Source: Propionibacteriaceae bacterium
GTDB lineage: Bacteria; Actinomycetota; Actinomycetes; Propionibacteriales; Propionibacteriaceae
Reading direction: 5' to 3'
Assembly: GCA_027492675.1 (NCBI GenBank)
Contig: JAPUEI010000033.1
Coordinates: 1-58,803 of the forward strand
Length of the DNA: 58,803 nucleotides
How positions within the stretch are numbered: the stretch's first letter is position 1; the number at the start of each line of letters is the position of its first letter. Of this stretch, positions 18,637-27,598 are shown one piece after another. The notes below the pieces were generated by a model. It did no database searches, had not been told where the DNA came from, and saw only the letters and a program-made list of their open reading frames with translations. The position numbers and the translations under genes are program-made.

Positions 18637-19052
18637 TTCACGCACATCGTCGCGCGCGGGAACACCTGCAGACGGCCCTTGCCGATGGGCGTGCCGCACA
18701 TCTCGCACACGCCGTACTGGCGCTCGTCGAACAGCCGCAGCGCCAGCTGGCTCTGCTCCAGCATCTCTCGCGCGTTCGCTGCGAGGGACATCTCCTGGTC
18801 GCGCTCGAAGTTGCTCGAACCGACATCGGCAGGATCACGACCAGCACCGTCGCCGCCATCGCGCAGGAGCTCCTCGAGCTCTGCCTCCGCGATCACGATG
18901 GCGCGCTCCATGCGAGCGACCTCATCCACCAGCTCGGCGCGAACTTCCGCGAGCTCCTCGGGGGTCCAAGGGTCCTCGCCCTCAGCCACCGGCATGGCCA
19001 AAGCCTCGGCCTCAAGATCCGGTGCGGTGCCCGTACGTCGAGCCGTTGCCAT
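18609..19052 (-). CDS. TraR/DksA-family zinc-finger protein
   Basis: 147 residues: an acidic coiled-coil-forming N-terminal half ([20 protein letters not shown]) and a C-terminal four-Cys zinc finger, CEMC-x17-CVKC (about 116-140). Relatives of DksA bind the RNA polymerase secondary channel; actinobacterial members such as RbpA-unrelated TraR/DksA proteins are less well understood. It sits just upstream of lspA, with overlapping ends, and just downstream of divIVA, separated by a terminator. ATG 19052 follows AGGGTGAG with spacing of about five bases. Confidence 0.88.
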   Translation of the reverse strand: MATARRTGTAPDLEAEALAMPVAEGEDPWTPEELAEVRAELVDEVARMERAIVIAEAELEELLRDGGDGAGRDPADVGSSNFERDQEMSLAANAREMLEQSQLALRLFDERQYGVCEMCGTPIGKGRLQVFPRATMCVKCKQREERR

Positions 19053-19139
19053 ATCTCACCCTCTCACGCAGGTGTCGTCAGGACGCGAACCATACACGGC
19101 CTGGCAAGGGGGTCGTGACGCGCCACCCCGGAACGACGA

Positions 19140-19163
19140 AACGGACCCCCGAAGGGGTCCGTT
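19140..19163 (-). terminator. divIVA terminator with UUCG tetraloop
   Basis: AACGGACCCC, loop TTCG, GGGGTCCGTT on the minus strand, 17 bases after the divIVA stop: ten perfect pairs closed by an exceptionally stable UUCG loop, followed by T-C-G-T-C. It is also symmetrical on the plus strand. Confidence 0.7.
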
Positions 19164-19179
19164 CCCTGCGTACTAGCTG

Positions 19180-20313
19180 TCAGTCGTGGTTGGTCAGCAG
19201 GGCGTCCAGACGCGGCGTCTGGGACCCGTTGCCGTCCTTCGACGCGGCCTGCCCGATGACGGGGGCGTTCGCCGGCTCGAAGGTACGGTTCTTCAGATCT
19301 TCGACCAGACCGGACAGGTGGCTCACCAGCGAGTCGCGGTACGTGGCCTCGAAGTCGCGCAGCCCGCCCACGTGCGTGGACAGCGCGTCGCGCTCCTTCT
19401 CCAGTGCGGAGAACAGCTCGCTGCGGCGGTTGTTGGCCTCCCGCTCGACCGACGACGCACGCGCCTCGGCCTCCTGGACCAACTTCTCGGCGTTGACCCG
19501 AGCCTCGGACTCGACCCGATCGGCCCTGGTGCGCGCGTCGGTGGTCGACTCGTGGGCCTTCTGGGCAGCCTCGTCGAGGATGCGCTGAGCCTCGGTCTGC
19601 GACTCCTGCGTGAGCTGCTGCGCTGCGGTCTGCGACTCCACGGTCACCTTCTGCGCGAGAGCCTCGGCCTCGCTGGTGACCCGGGCCACGTGCTCGTCGG
19701 CCTCGGCCCGGCGCTTCTGCGCGTCGGACTGGGCGTCCTGCACCAGCGACTCGGCCTGCTCGGTGGCGAGCTGCACGAGCTTGATGACGGCCGCGCTGGC
19801 GTCGGAGCTGGTCGTGACGACGATGTGCGTGGGACCGGAGGCGTCGCCCGTAGCGACCGGGCGCGACTGGAGCTCGGCGACCTGGCCACGAAGACGCTCG
19901 TTCTCGGCGGCGATGTCGTTCTGCTCGCCGGCCGCACGATGCAGCTGGTCGACGACCTGGCGAAGGTGCTGGTTCTCCTCGACGAGACCGGAGTCGCCCG
20001 CACCCGCCCGAGCCTGGTCGAGCTCGGCCTGGAGACGCTCCTTCTCGACCTGCAGCGAAGCTGCCTCGTCGGCGCCGCGACGCAGGCGCTGAACCTCGGC
20101 GCGCAGACGGTCGACCTCAGCCTGCAGTTCGGGGCTCGCGCCACCGGCCTGGGCGGCCTCGAGCTGACGACGGAGATGCTCGTTCTGCTCGGTGATCGTC
20201 GTCAGGGTGGCCTCGACCTTGTCGACGAAGATGTCCACATCGGTCACCTCGTAGCCATTACGGCGGGACATGTGGAACCGGGTCTTGCGGACCTCGTCCA
20301 GCGTCATCGTCAT
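19180..20313 (-). CDS. divIVA: DivIVA-domain coiled-coil protein (Wag31-like)
   Basis: 377 residues. The N-terminal DivIVA membrane-curvature domain (TLDEVRKTRFHMSRRNGYEVTD then VDIFVDKVEATL, residues 4-35) is followed by nearly continuous coiled coil to about residue 335, rich in Ala, Glu, Gln and Arg, with a Ser/Thr break near 150-165. Actinobacterial DivIVA/Wag31 marks the poles and directs apical or septal wall synthesis. This product is longer than Wag31 (about 260) and starts HMSRRNGYEVTDVD rather than the usual F-x-P-x-x-x-G-Y form, so it may be a variant within the family. Start ATG 20313 after AGAGG. It stands at the classic divIVA position downstream of sepF. Confidence 0.88.
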   Translation of the reverse strand: MTMTLDEVRKTRFHMSRRNGYEVTDVDIFVDKVEATLTTITEQNEHLRRQLEAAQAGGASPELQAEVDRLRAEVQRLRRGADEAASLQVEKERLQAELDQARAGAGDSGLVEENQHLRQVVDQLHRAAGEQNDIAAENERLRGQVAELQSRPVATGDASGPTHIVVTTSSDASAAVIKLVQLATEQAESLVQDAQSDAQKRRAEADEHVARVTSEAEALAQKVTVESQTAAQQLTQESQTEAQRILDEAAQKAHESTTDARTRADRVESEARVNAEKLVQEAEARASSVEREANNRRSELFSALEKERDALSTHVGGLRDFEATYRDSLVSHLSGLVEDLKNRTFEPANAPVIGQAASKDGNGSQTPRLDALLTNHD

Positions 20314-20508
20314 CTGTGCACCTCTGAATGAGACTCGTATCGGGGCTGTGCGCCAGGAACCGGGGCAGGGTCGACCCCCGTGTCCGGCGTGTTCAGGCTA
20401 TAGCAGCGCTGAGACGGGCACCAAGGTCAGACCGGGCAAGTCCCCGATCAGTACGGATCTTCTGCACTACAGGTCGAGACTTGGCCTGGTGCGCCGAGCC
20501 GGAGCCTG
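20314..20508 (-). other. Intergenic spacer sepF-divIVA; yggT not present
   Basis: 195 bases with no coding potential found in any frame that resembles YggT, a membrane protein usually encoded here. It contains a plausible divIVA promoter (see 20397-20424) and the divIVA ribosome-binding site AGAGG. Confidence 0.6.
20397..20424 (-). promoter_or_regulatory. Putative divIVA promoter
   Basis: Minus-strand TTGGTG (20424-20419), a 16-base spacer, and TATAGC (20402-20397), about 85 bases before the divIVA start. The hexamers are near consensus for a housekeeping sigma factor. Confidence 0.45.
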
Positions 20509-20967
20509 TCAGCTCTGGTTGTAGAAACCGCCCGCAATGCGCTCGCGGTCCTCGGCGGTGACGGTGACCTCGGGAGGGCTGAGCAGGAAGACCTTGTTGG
20601 TGACCTTCTCGAAGGTTCCGCGGAGACCGAAGATCAGTCCGGCCGAGAAGTCGACCAACCGCTTGGCGTCGAAGTCCTCCATCTCGGTGAGGTTCATGAT
20701 CACCGGGAAGCCGTCGCGGAAGCTCTCCCCAATCGTCTTGGCGTCGTTGAACGTCTTCGGGTGGACAGTCACGATCCGGGAGAGGTCGGCCGGCTCCGGC
20801 GTCACCGGGCGACGGCTCGGAAGGGCCGTCACGCTCGCGGTGTACTCCACCAGGTCACCGTCGATCGACTCGGTGACGTCTTCCTCGATCAGCTCGCCGT
20901 GGTCGTCGTACCGATTGTCGGTGACAAGCCCGAGCCAGGCAGCGCCGCGCTTGAACAAGTCCGCCAT
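20509..20967 (-). CDS. sepF: Cell division protein SepF
   Basis: SepF tethers FtsZ to the membrane and is the main FtsZ anchor in actinobacteria, which lack FtsA. The 152 residues start with the short amphipathic membrane-targeting helix ([15 protein letters not shown]), then an acidic linker, then the compact SepF domain from about residue 62 ([49 protein letters not shown]) to [15 protein letters not shown] 20967 follows AGGAGG with a nine-base spacer. Between it and ftsZ lies only pgeF; the yggS gene often found here is absent. Confidence 0.96.
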   Translation of the reverse strand: MADLFKRGAAWLGLVTDNRYDDHGELIEEDVTESIDGDLVEYTASVTALPSRRPVTPEPADLSRIVTVHPKTFNDAKTIGESFRDGFPVIMNLTEMEDFDAKRLVDFSAGLIFGLRGTFEKVTNKVFLLSPPEVTVTAEDRERIAGGFYNQS

Positions 20968-21058
20968 GAAAGAGACCTCCTGTACGCCTACCCGCCGAGG
21001 CTAACCCGCTAGCCCTCCCGATCCGTGGAGGCGGGTGCCGACACGCAGTCGGCGACCC

Positions 21059-21838
21059 TCAGGTCTCGCGCGCGAGCCAGACCAGGGCGCCCAGTCGACC
21101 TGCTCCCGCCCCGTCACGGCGGTGCGAGTGCAGGGTGGGATCCTCGACCGTGCAGCCGCCCACTCGGACGGACGGCACACCGGCTCGCGCCAGCTCGGCC
21201 TCGCACCCGGCCCCCAGGTCGAGGGCCGGTGTGCCGAGCCTGGTCGTCGAACGCGTCTCGGGAACGACGCCCACGACCTCGTGGGCCATCGCCGCAGGCA
21301 CCTCGTAGCACCGCCCGCAGACGTGCGGTCCGATCCAGGCCCGGATCGTCGTCGCGCCGAGGTCGCGCATGGCGGCGACGGTGGCCCCGATCACGCCCGC
21401 GGCCAGCCCGACGCGACCCGCGTGGGCGGCCGCCACCACGCCGGCGTCGCTGTCGGCGAACAGCACGGGCACGCAGTCCGCGACCCGGATGCACAGCGCG
21501 ACGTCGAGCAGTCGGGTCGCCATGGCGTCGGCCTCGGGAAGGCTCAGGCCACCGGGCAGGGATGCGCCGAGCTCGCCACCTGGTCGGCCCACGGGGTACG
21601 ACGCCTCATCGACCACGAGCACGTCGGCCGAATGCACCTGATGGAGGGTGGCGGCGCGGGACACACCGAGCCGGTCACGTACCAGCGCGAAGTTCGCGAC
21701 CACCGCCGCTGGGTCGTCGACGTCCGTACGGCCGAGGTTGAGAGGGCCGTACGACCCTCTGCTCATTCCCCCCAGCCGGTCGGTGAACGCGATGCCGACG
21801 CCGCCGTTCGACGACGGCTCGAGCAACGAGACGAACAC
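21059..21838 (-). CDS. pgeF: Peptidoglycan editing factor / multicopper polyphenol oxidase-domain protein
   Basis: 259 residues of the YfiH/PgeF (laccase-domain, DUF152) family. The zinc-binding His and Cys residues are visible: LHQVHSADV near residue 62, ADCVPVLFAD near 119, and AAHAGRVGLAAG near 137. Homologues hydrolyse an L-Ser error in UDP-MurNAc-peptides or act on purine nucleosides (adenosine deaminase / phosphorylase activity reported for human and bacterial relatives), so the physiological reaction is not fixed by sequence. It lies directly downstream of ftsZ (18-base gap). Start ATG 21838. Confidence 0.9.
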   Translation of the reverse strand: MFVSLLEPSSNGGVGIAFTDRLGGMSRGSYGPLNLGRTDVDDPAAVVANFALVRDRLGVSRAATLHQVHSADVLVVDEASYPVGRPGGELGASLPGGLSLPEADAMATRLLDVALCIRVADCVPVLFADSDAGVVAAAHAGRVGLAAGVIGATVAAMRDLGATTIRAWIGPHVCGRCYEVPAAMAHEVVGVVPETRSTTRLGTPALDLGAGCEAELARAGVPSVRVGGCTVEDPTLHSHRRDGAGAGRLGALVWLARET

Positions 21839-21856
21839 GAGGCGGGAAGCCCGCCG

Positions 21857-22963
21857 TCAGCGCATGAAGTCGGGGACGTCCAGCTCGTCGCCACCACCGC
21901 GGGCCGGCTCAGCGACGACCGGCTCCGGAGCGGGGGTCGCCGGAACGACCGGCGCGGCGCTGCGGGGGGCCTGCTGACGCGACAGCGGCGTGTTCGGCTG
22001 CCGCTTCGGCGGCAGACCGCCATCGAAGCCGGCCGCGATCACGGTGACCCGGACCTCGTCGCCGAGCGCGTCGTCGATGACCGTGCCGAAGATGATGTTG
22101 GCCTCCTCGTGCGCTGCGGCCTCGATGAGGTTCGCTGCGTCGGAGACCTCGTGCAGACCGAGGTCGGAGCCGCCCGCGATGGACAGCAGGACGCCGTGGG
22201 CGCCCTCGATGCTGGCCTCGAGGAGCGGCGACGAGACCGCCATCTCCGCGGCGGCACGGGCGCGGTCCTCGCCGCGGGCGCTGCCGATGCCCATGAGCGC
22301 CGAGCCGGCGTTGGACATGACGGCCTTCACGTCGGCGAAGTCGAGGTTGATCAGGCCCGGAGTGGTGATCAGGTCCGTGATGCCGGAGACGCCCTGCATG
22401 AGCACCTGATCGGCCTGACGGAACGCGTCGAGGATCGCGACCTGGTGGTCGGTCATCTCGAGAAGCTTGTCGTTGGGGATGACGATGAGGGTGTCGACCT
22501 CGTCGCGGAGGTTCGAGATGCCGCTCTCCGCCTGGTTCGAGCGACGACGCCCCTCGAAGCTGAACGGCCGGGTGACGACGCCGATGGTGAGCGCTCCGAG
22601 CGAGCGTGCGATCCGCGCCACGATCGGCGCACCGCCCGTGCCCGTACCGCCGCCTTCACCCGCGGTCACGAAGACCATGTCGGCGCCCTTGAGCACTTCC
22701 TCGATCTCGTCGGCGTGGTCCTCGGCGGCCTGGCGGCCCTTGTCGGGGTCGGCGCCCGCGCCGAGCCCACGGGTGAGATCGCGGCCGATGTCGAGCTTCA
22801 CGTCGGCGTCGCTCATGAGAAGCGCCTGCGCATCGGTGTTGACGGCGATGAACTCGACCCCACGCAAACCGGCCTCGATCATGCGGTTGACGGCGTTGAC
22901 GCCGCCTCCGCCCACGCCGACGACCTTGATGATGGCCAGGTAGTTCTGGGATGCCGTTGCCAC
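21857..22963 (-). CDS. ftsZ: Cell division protein FtsZ
   Basis: Tubulin-like GTPase that forms the cytokinetic ring. 368 residues: N-terminal [18 protein letters not shown], the tubulin signature [14 protein letters not shown] (about 103-116), T7 synergy loop [11 protein letters not shown], then a Pro-rich linker and the conserved C-terminal peptide LDVPDFMR that binds SepF. Start GTG 22963 with GAGG six bases upstream. The 154-bp spacer before it, the largest inside the dcw cluster apart from that before sepF, should hold a dedicated ftsZ promoter, as is usual. Confidence 0.98.
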   Translation of the reverse strand: MATASQNYLAIIKVVGVGGGGVNAVNRMIEAGLRGVEFIAVNTDAQALLMSDADVKLDIGRDLTRGLGAGADPDKGRQAAEDHADEIEEVLKGADMVFVTAGEGGGTGTGGAPIVARIARSLGALTIGVVTRPFSFEGRRRSNQAESGISNLRDEVDTLIVIPNDKLLEMTDHQVAILDAFRQADQVLMQGVSGITDLITTPGLINLDFADVKAVMSNAGSALMGIGSARGEDRARAAAEMAVSSPLLEASIEGAHGVLLSIAGGSDLGLHEVSDAANLIEAAAHEEANIIFGTVIDDALGDEVRVTVIAAGFDGGLPPKRQPNTPLSRQQAPRSAAPVVPATPAPEPVVAEPARGGGDELDVPDFMR

Positions 22964-23117
22964 TGCAAGCCTCGCTCGGTCTCAATCGGAGCACAGGGGC
23001 CACGCCGGTCCCCCGTGCGGCCAGGCTACGAGAGTGGACAGGGCTTTGCCATGTTGGGCACAGCGACTCGCCGCATCCCTCGACCTGTGGTTAAGGGTCT
23101 TCAGACCGATCCGTCCC
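22964..23117 (-). promoter_or_regulatory. ftsQ-ftsZ spacer, probable ftsZ promoter region
   Basis: 154 non-coding bases. A TAGCCT TANNNT-type -10 candidate lies near 23023-23028 on the minus strand, about 60 bases before the start. No -35 was clear and no hairpin was found. Confidence 0.35.
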
Positions 23118-23843
23118 TCACGACCTGGTCGTGGGGTGGCTCGGGGAACTCACGTCGTAGACCCTCGCCGAAACCGTCAGCAGCGCAGCGATCACTGTTG
23201 CCTTCTCGTCGGAGTTCTCCGCGCTCCCCCAGACCACCTCTGCTCCTCCACGGAGCTCGAGGACGATGCTGTCGGGGGACGTCGCCGTGACGAGCACCGC
23301 GCGGTCGCGCAGCACCGTCGGCAGCGCGGCCACCACGGTGGCCACATCGCGCCGCAGGCGGTCGCTGTCCCCGGTGATGTTGGCGACCATCAGCCCTTGG
23401 GGCACGTCGCCGACGGAGGTGTACGGGACGCCCGAGGCGTCGACGAGGTCGAAGCCGGCACTCGACGAGACCGCATAGACGGCCTTGCGCTCGGTGACCG
23501 CGATCGTGACCCGGTTCGGCAGCGACCGAGTCACCGACACGGCAGCCACCGGCTTGAGCGACCTGACCCGCTTGGCGATGGCGTCGGTATCGAGCCTGAT
23601 GAGGGGCGTCCCCAGTGGGACCTGCGCCGCCGCCGTGACATCGGCGGCAGTCAGCACCGAGGTGCCCGTCACGGTGACGGTCGTGGCGGCGAGCGCCTGG
23701 GAGAAGCCCACGACCCACACCGCCGCGGCGACCACTCCCACCACGGCGAACGCGACGACGGCGCGCAGCACTCGCCGACGCAGTCGCTGCCGACGCTTCT
23801 GGGCGAGCCGGACCGAGGCGTCGGCCGGACGACGGTCAGCCAC
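23118..23843 (-). CDS. ftsQ: Cell division protein FtsQ
   Basis: FtsQ is a bitopic division protein linking the early ring to septal wall synthases. From GTG 23843 the product is about 241 residues: a basic cytoplasmic tail (KRRQRLRRRVLRA), one membrane helix (about 28-48), a POTRA domain (TVTVTGTSVLTAADVTAAA to TRSLPNRVTIAV) and the FtsQ/DivIB beta domain. I prefer the GTG with GAGG six bases ahead, overlapping murC by eight bases, over an ATG at 23900 that overlaps murC by 65 bases. The C-terminus is short and Ser/Thr-rich. Confidence 0.9.
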   Translation of the reverse strand: MADRRPADASVRLAQKRRQRLRRRVLRAVVAFAVVGVVAAAVWVVGFSQALAATTVTVTGTSVLTAADVTAAAQVPLGTPLIRLDTDAIAKRVRSLKPVAAVSVTRSLPNRVTIAVTERKAVYAVSSSAGFDLVDASGVPYTSVGDVPQGLMVANITGDSDRLRRDVATVVAALPTVLRDRAVLVTATSPDSIVLELRGGAEVVWGSAENSDEKATVIAALLTVSARVYDVSSPSHPTTRS

Positions 23844-25248
23844 GTCCCGCCTCGAGGAGCGCGACGAGCGCCGGGCCTGCGGTGGTGATGTCACCGGCAC
23901 CCAGGGTCAGCACGAGGTCGCCGTCCTGCACGAGGGTGGCCACGGCAGCCGGTACGTCGGCGAGCGCGGGCACGTACGTCACCGGCGCCCCGGCGCGGCG
24001 AGCGGCCGTCACGACGAGCTCGCTGGTGACGCCGTCCATGGGCTGCTCGCGCGCCGCGTAGATGTCGGTCACGACCACCACATCAGCAGCGGCGAGGGCT
24101 TCACCGAAGGCGTCCGCGAAATCGCGCGTGCGGCTGTACAGATGGGGCTGGAAGCACGCCACGACCCGTCCCGTGCCGGCGGCAGCGCGCGCAGCCTTGA
24201 GCGTCGCCTGGATCTCGGTCGGGTGGTGCGCGTAGTCGTCGATGACGCGGACTCCGCCGACCTCACCGACGAGCTGGAACCGACGCTCGGTGCCGCCGAA
24301 GGTGAGCGCGCCCTCGAGGAGCAGGTCCGGGTCCAGGCCCAGCTGCAGTCCGACGGCGAAGGCCGCGGCGGCGTTGTGGAGGTTGTGACGGCCGAGCACC
24401 CCGAGTCGCAGCACGCCTGTACCGCCGGGCCACGTCAGCGCGGCGGCAGCCACAGCGCCGCTGCTGTCGACATCGCTCAGCCGTACGGTGGCGCCCTCGC
24501 TCTCGCCCACGGTGACGACGGTCGCCGGCCCACCCTCGAGGGCGTCTGCCAGTCGCCGACACCCGGGATCATCCGCGTCCAGGACGACGGTGGCGACCGA
24601 CGGCGCGGAGCAGAACTGCACGAACCCCGCCGCGTACGCCTCCGGGGTGCCCCAGTTGTCGAGGTGGTCGGCCTCGATGTTGGTCACCACGGCGACCGTC
24701 GTGGGGTACTGGCGGAAGCTGCCGTCCGACTCGTCGGCCTCGACGACGAACGTCGCACCAGCGCCGAGGTGCGCGCTGGCGCCTGACGACTGCAGGGGGG
24801 CGCCGACGACGTACGACGGATCGGCGCCGGCGGCGCTGAGCATCGTGGCCGCCATCGCGGAGGTCGTCGTCTTGCCGTGGGTGCCCGCGACGGAGATGCC
24901 GGTGCGACCGATCATCAGCGCGGCCAGCGCGGCGCTGCGGTGCCAGACCAGCAAGCCCTTGTCGCGCGCCGCTGCCAACTCGGGGTTGGACTCCTTGACA
25001 GCACTCGACACGATGACCGTACGGGCGTTGCCGATCTGCTCGGCACGGTGGCCGACGAACGTACGGATCCCTTGCGCCGCCAGCCGTCGCAACGCGGTGG
25101 AGTCGGCCTGGTCGGACCCGCTGACCTCGATGCCGCGGTCGGCGTAGAGCTGGGCGATGCCGCTCATGCCCGCACCGCCGATGGCGATGAAGTGGACGGG
25201 ACCCACGGCGTCGGCGGGAAGGACCGGGATCGGCTCGAGCAGGGTCAT
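23836..25248 (-). CDS. murC: UDP-N-acetylmuramate--L-alanine ligase
   Basis: MurC adds L-Ala to UDP-MurNAc with ATP. 470 residues in the three-domain Mur ligase fold: HFIAIGGAGMSGIA in the N-terminal domain, ATP loop VAGTHGKTTTSAM (about 118-130), NIEADHLDNWG, VIDDYAHHPTEI, and C-terminal VVTDIYAAREQP. The start overlaps the murG stop by four bases (ATGA), so the two are co-translated. Confidence 0.97.
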   Translation of the reverse strand: MTLLEPIPVLPADAVGPVHFIAIGGAGMSGIAQLYADRGIEVSGSDQADSTALRRLAAQGIRTFVGHRAEQIGNARTVIVSSAVKESNPELAAARDKGLLVWHRSAALAALMIGRTGISVAGTHGKTTTSAMAATMLSAAGADPSYVVGAPLQSSGASAHLGAGATFVVEADESDGSFRQYPTTVAVVTNIEADHLDNWGTPEAYAAGFVQFCSAPSVATVVLDADDPGCRRLADALEGGPATVVTVGESEGATVRLSDVDSSGAVAAAALTWPGGTGVLRLGVLGRHNLHNAAAAFAVGLQLGLDPDLLLEGALTFGGTERRFQLVGEVGGVRVIDDYAHHPTEIQATLKAARAAAGTGRVVACFQPHLYSRTRDFADAFGEALAAADVVVVTDIYAAREQPMDGVTSELVVTAARRAGAPVTYVPALADVPAAVATLVQDGDLVLTLGAGDITTAGPALVALLEAGRG

Positions 25249-26339
25249 CGTCGCGCCTCCCCCAGCACGATGGCGGCCAGCCTGGCCGCAGCGTCGCTGG
25301 GTACGAGGCCGTGGCCGGCCTCGGTCATGCGGGCGAGCCTGGCCGGGTCGGTGATGAGGGGCAGCACCTCGTGGCAGAGACGCTCTCCGGTGAGCTCACG
25401 GTCCGGAACGATCACGCAGCCGCCCGCCTCAACCAACGGCGCGGCGTTGCGAGCCTGCTCACCGTTGCCGTGGGGCAGAGGCACGAACACGCCGGGCAGC
25501 CCGACGACAGCCGTCTCGACGACGGTGCCTGCCCCCGACCTGCCGAGCATGAGGTCGGCAGCGGCGTAGGCGAGCTCCATGCGGTCGACGTAGGCGACCG
25601 GCTCGTACACCGATCCTGCCCCGACGTCCGTCCGCGCCATGGTCGTGGCGCTCATGTTCTTGGGGCCGAGCACGTGGAGGATCGAGACCCCGGCCGCGAG
25701 GATCTCCGACATCGCGGCGTCCACGGCCCTGTTGATGCTGGCCGCTCCCTGCGAGCCCCCACTGACGAGCAGTACGGGTCCGGCGGCGGGCAGCCCGAAC
25801 GTACGGCGCGCCTCAGCACGGAGCGCGGCGCGGTCGAGCGTCGAGATCGACGAGCGCACCGGCAGCCCCACGTACTCCTGCGTGGGCAGTGTCGTGTTGG
25901 GGAAGGAGACGCACACCCGGGAGGCGAACCTCGCCGCGACTCGGTTGGCGACGCCAGGAAGGGCGTTCTGCTCGTGGACGATGACCGGGATCCGCATCGT
26001 GCGGGCCGCCAGGTACACCGGCAACGACGCGTACCCGCCGAAGCCCACCACCGCCCGCGCCTTGTGCTTGGAGAGGATCCGGCGAGCGACGAGCACGGCA
26101 CCGATGAGGCGACCAGGCAGCGTGATCAGGTCGACGCCCAGGCGGCGAGGCAGGGGAACGGCCGCGACCATCGTGAGGTCGAGGCCGGCCGCGGGCACCA
26201 CGGTCGACTCGATGCCCTTGGGCGTGCCGACGCAGGTCAGCGTGACCTCGGGATCGGCCGCCTTCAGCGCCTCCGCGGTCGCCACCATCGGCGAGATGTG
26301 ACCCGCTGTCCCGCCACCTGCGAGGACGATGCTCACCAC
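25245..26339 (-). CDS. murG: UDP-N-acetylglucosamine--lipid I GlcNAc transferase
   Basis: MurG converts lipid I to lipid II on the cytoplasmic face of the membrane. 364 residues of two Rossmann halves: VLAGGGTAGHISP (residues 5-17), AVVGFGGYASLP, VIVHEQNALPGVAN, LLVSGGSQGAASIN, YVDRMELAYAAADLMLGRSGAGTV and PHGNGEQARNA. All conserved glycosyltransferase family 28 motifs are intact. ATG 26339 lies nine bases from the ftsW stop. Confidence 0.97.
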   Translation of the reverse strand: MVSIVLAGGGTAGHISPMVATAEALKAADPEVTLTCVGTPKGIESTVVPAAGLDLTMVAAVPLPRRLGVDLITLPGRLIGAVLVARRILSKHKARAVVGFGGYASLPVYLAARTMRIPVIVHEQNALPGVANRVAARFASRVCVSFPNTTLPTQEYVGLPVRSSISTLDRAALRAEARRTFGLPAAGPVLLVSGGSQGAASINRAVDAAMSEILAAGVSILHVLGPKNMSATTMARTDVGAGSVYEPVAYVDRMELAYAAADLMLGRSGAGTVVETAVVGLPGVFVPLPHGNGEQARNAAPLVEAGGCVIVPDRELTGERLCHEVLPLITDPARLARMTEAGHGLVPSDAAARLAAIVLGEARR

Positions 26340-26348
26340 GACAATCTC

Positions 26349-27590
26349 CTAGCGTCCGTCGACGACCGCCGTCACCCGTGCCTTGCTGGCACCGCGACGA
26401 CGCGCCAGCACCTTACGTGCTGCCGGCTCCTGACGCGCACACCAGACGAGTAGCCCGACCGCCCCGAGCGTTGCGAGGAGGCTGGATCCACCGTACGAGA
26501 CGAACGGGAGCGTGACGCCGACGACCGGCAGCAGCCGGAGCACGACAGCGATGTTCAGCGAGGCCTGGACGAGGAACCACACGCCGACGCCGCCCGCGAC
26601 GTGACGGGTGAACGACGAGTCGGAGCGCCCCGCGATCCGGAAGGCCGTGGCGACCAGCACCGCGAACAGCCCGATCACCACGATGGTGCCGACGAGCCCG
26701 AGCTCCTCGCCGATCACCGCGAAGACGTAGTCGCTGTGGGCCTCGACGAGCATGCCCCACTTCTGCTTGGACTGGCCCAGACCCACACCCCACCAGCCGC
26801 CCGACGCGAGCGCGTACATCGCCCGGAGCGGCTGCGCATTGATGCCCTCGAGGTCGGCAGAGGGGTTGAGGAAGCCGATGATGCGGCCCATCCGGTTCGG
26901 AGAGATGGCGACCATGCTCACGATCAGTACGCCGGCGCCCGCAGCCGCAGCGCCCAGCAGCCGCAGCGGCGTGCCAGCGAGGAACAGCACGAAGCCGATC
27001 ATCATGGCCAGCACCATCGCCGTGCCGACGTCCTTCTGGAGCAGCACGAGACCGACGACCAGCCCGGTGACCATGAGGTACGGGACGAGCTCCTTCGGCC
27101 GATCGAGCAGCTTCTCCTTGCGGGTGAGCTGATCAGCGCCCCAGACGACGATCGCGAGCTTGGCGAACTCCGAGGGCTGCAGCCGGGTCCACGCGAACCC
27201 GAACTGCACCCAGTTCCGGTTGCCGTTCACGGTGACGCCCAGCGGCGTGAAGGTGAGCATCAGCAAGATGAGGGTGATGATCAGCCCGGGCCAGGAGGCG
27301 CTGCGCAGCGTCTTCGGCGACAGCCGTGACAGCACCCACGCGACCCCCAGGCCGATCGCCAGGAACATCACCTGGCGCTTCACGAAGTAGTACGGGTCGG
27401 CGAAGTTCACCTCGGCGTACACGCTCGAGGCCGACAGCACCATGAGCACGCCGAGGCCGATGAGCAGCCCGGCCGCGGACAGCACGAGGTACAGGCTGGC
27501 CAGCGGGGTGTCGAGCGCGTGCCGGATCAGTCCCTTGCTGCGAACTGGGGAATCGGGGCGGACCGTCCTAGGGGAAGAGAGGACTGTCAT
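26349..27590 (-). CDS. ftsW: Peptidoglycan polymerase FtsW
   Basis: SEDS-family glycosyltransferase that polymerises lipid II at the septum together with FtsI. 413 residues with about ten membrane segments. Characteristic residues are seen in NGNRNWVQFG, LQPSEFAKLA, LLQKDVGTAMV (the catalytic Asp region), EAHSDYVFAVIGEELG, and VTLPFVSYGGSS. Long basic cytoplasmic tail RKVLARRRGASKARV. Start ATG 27590; murD ends eight bases upstream. Confidence 0.96.
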   Translation of the reverse strand: MTVLSSPRTVRPDSPVRSKGLIRHALDTPLASLYLVLSAAGLLIGLGVLMVLSASSVYAEVNFADPYYFVKRQVMFLAIGLGVAWVLSRLSPKTLRSASWPGLIITLILLMLTFTPLGVTVNGNRNWVQFGFAWTRLQPSEFAKLAIVVWGADQLTRKEKLLDRPKELVPYLMVTGLVVGLVLLQKDVGTAMVLAMMIGFVLFLAGTPLRLLGAAAAGAGVLIVSMVAISPNRMGRIIGFLNPSADLEGINAQPLRAMYALASGGWWGVGLGQSKQKWGMLVEAHSDYVFAVIGEELGLVGTIVVIGLFAVLVATAFRIAGRSDSSFTRHVAGGVGVWFLVQASLNIAVVLRLLPVVGVTLPFVSYGGSSLLATLGAVGLLVWCARQEPAARKVLARRRGASKARVTAVVDGR

Positions 27591-27598
27591 GGAGGACC

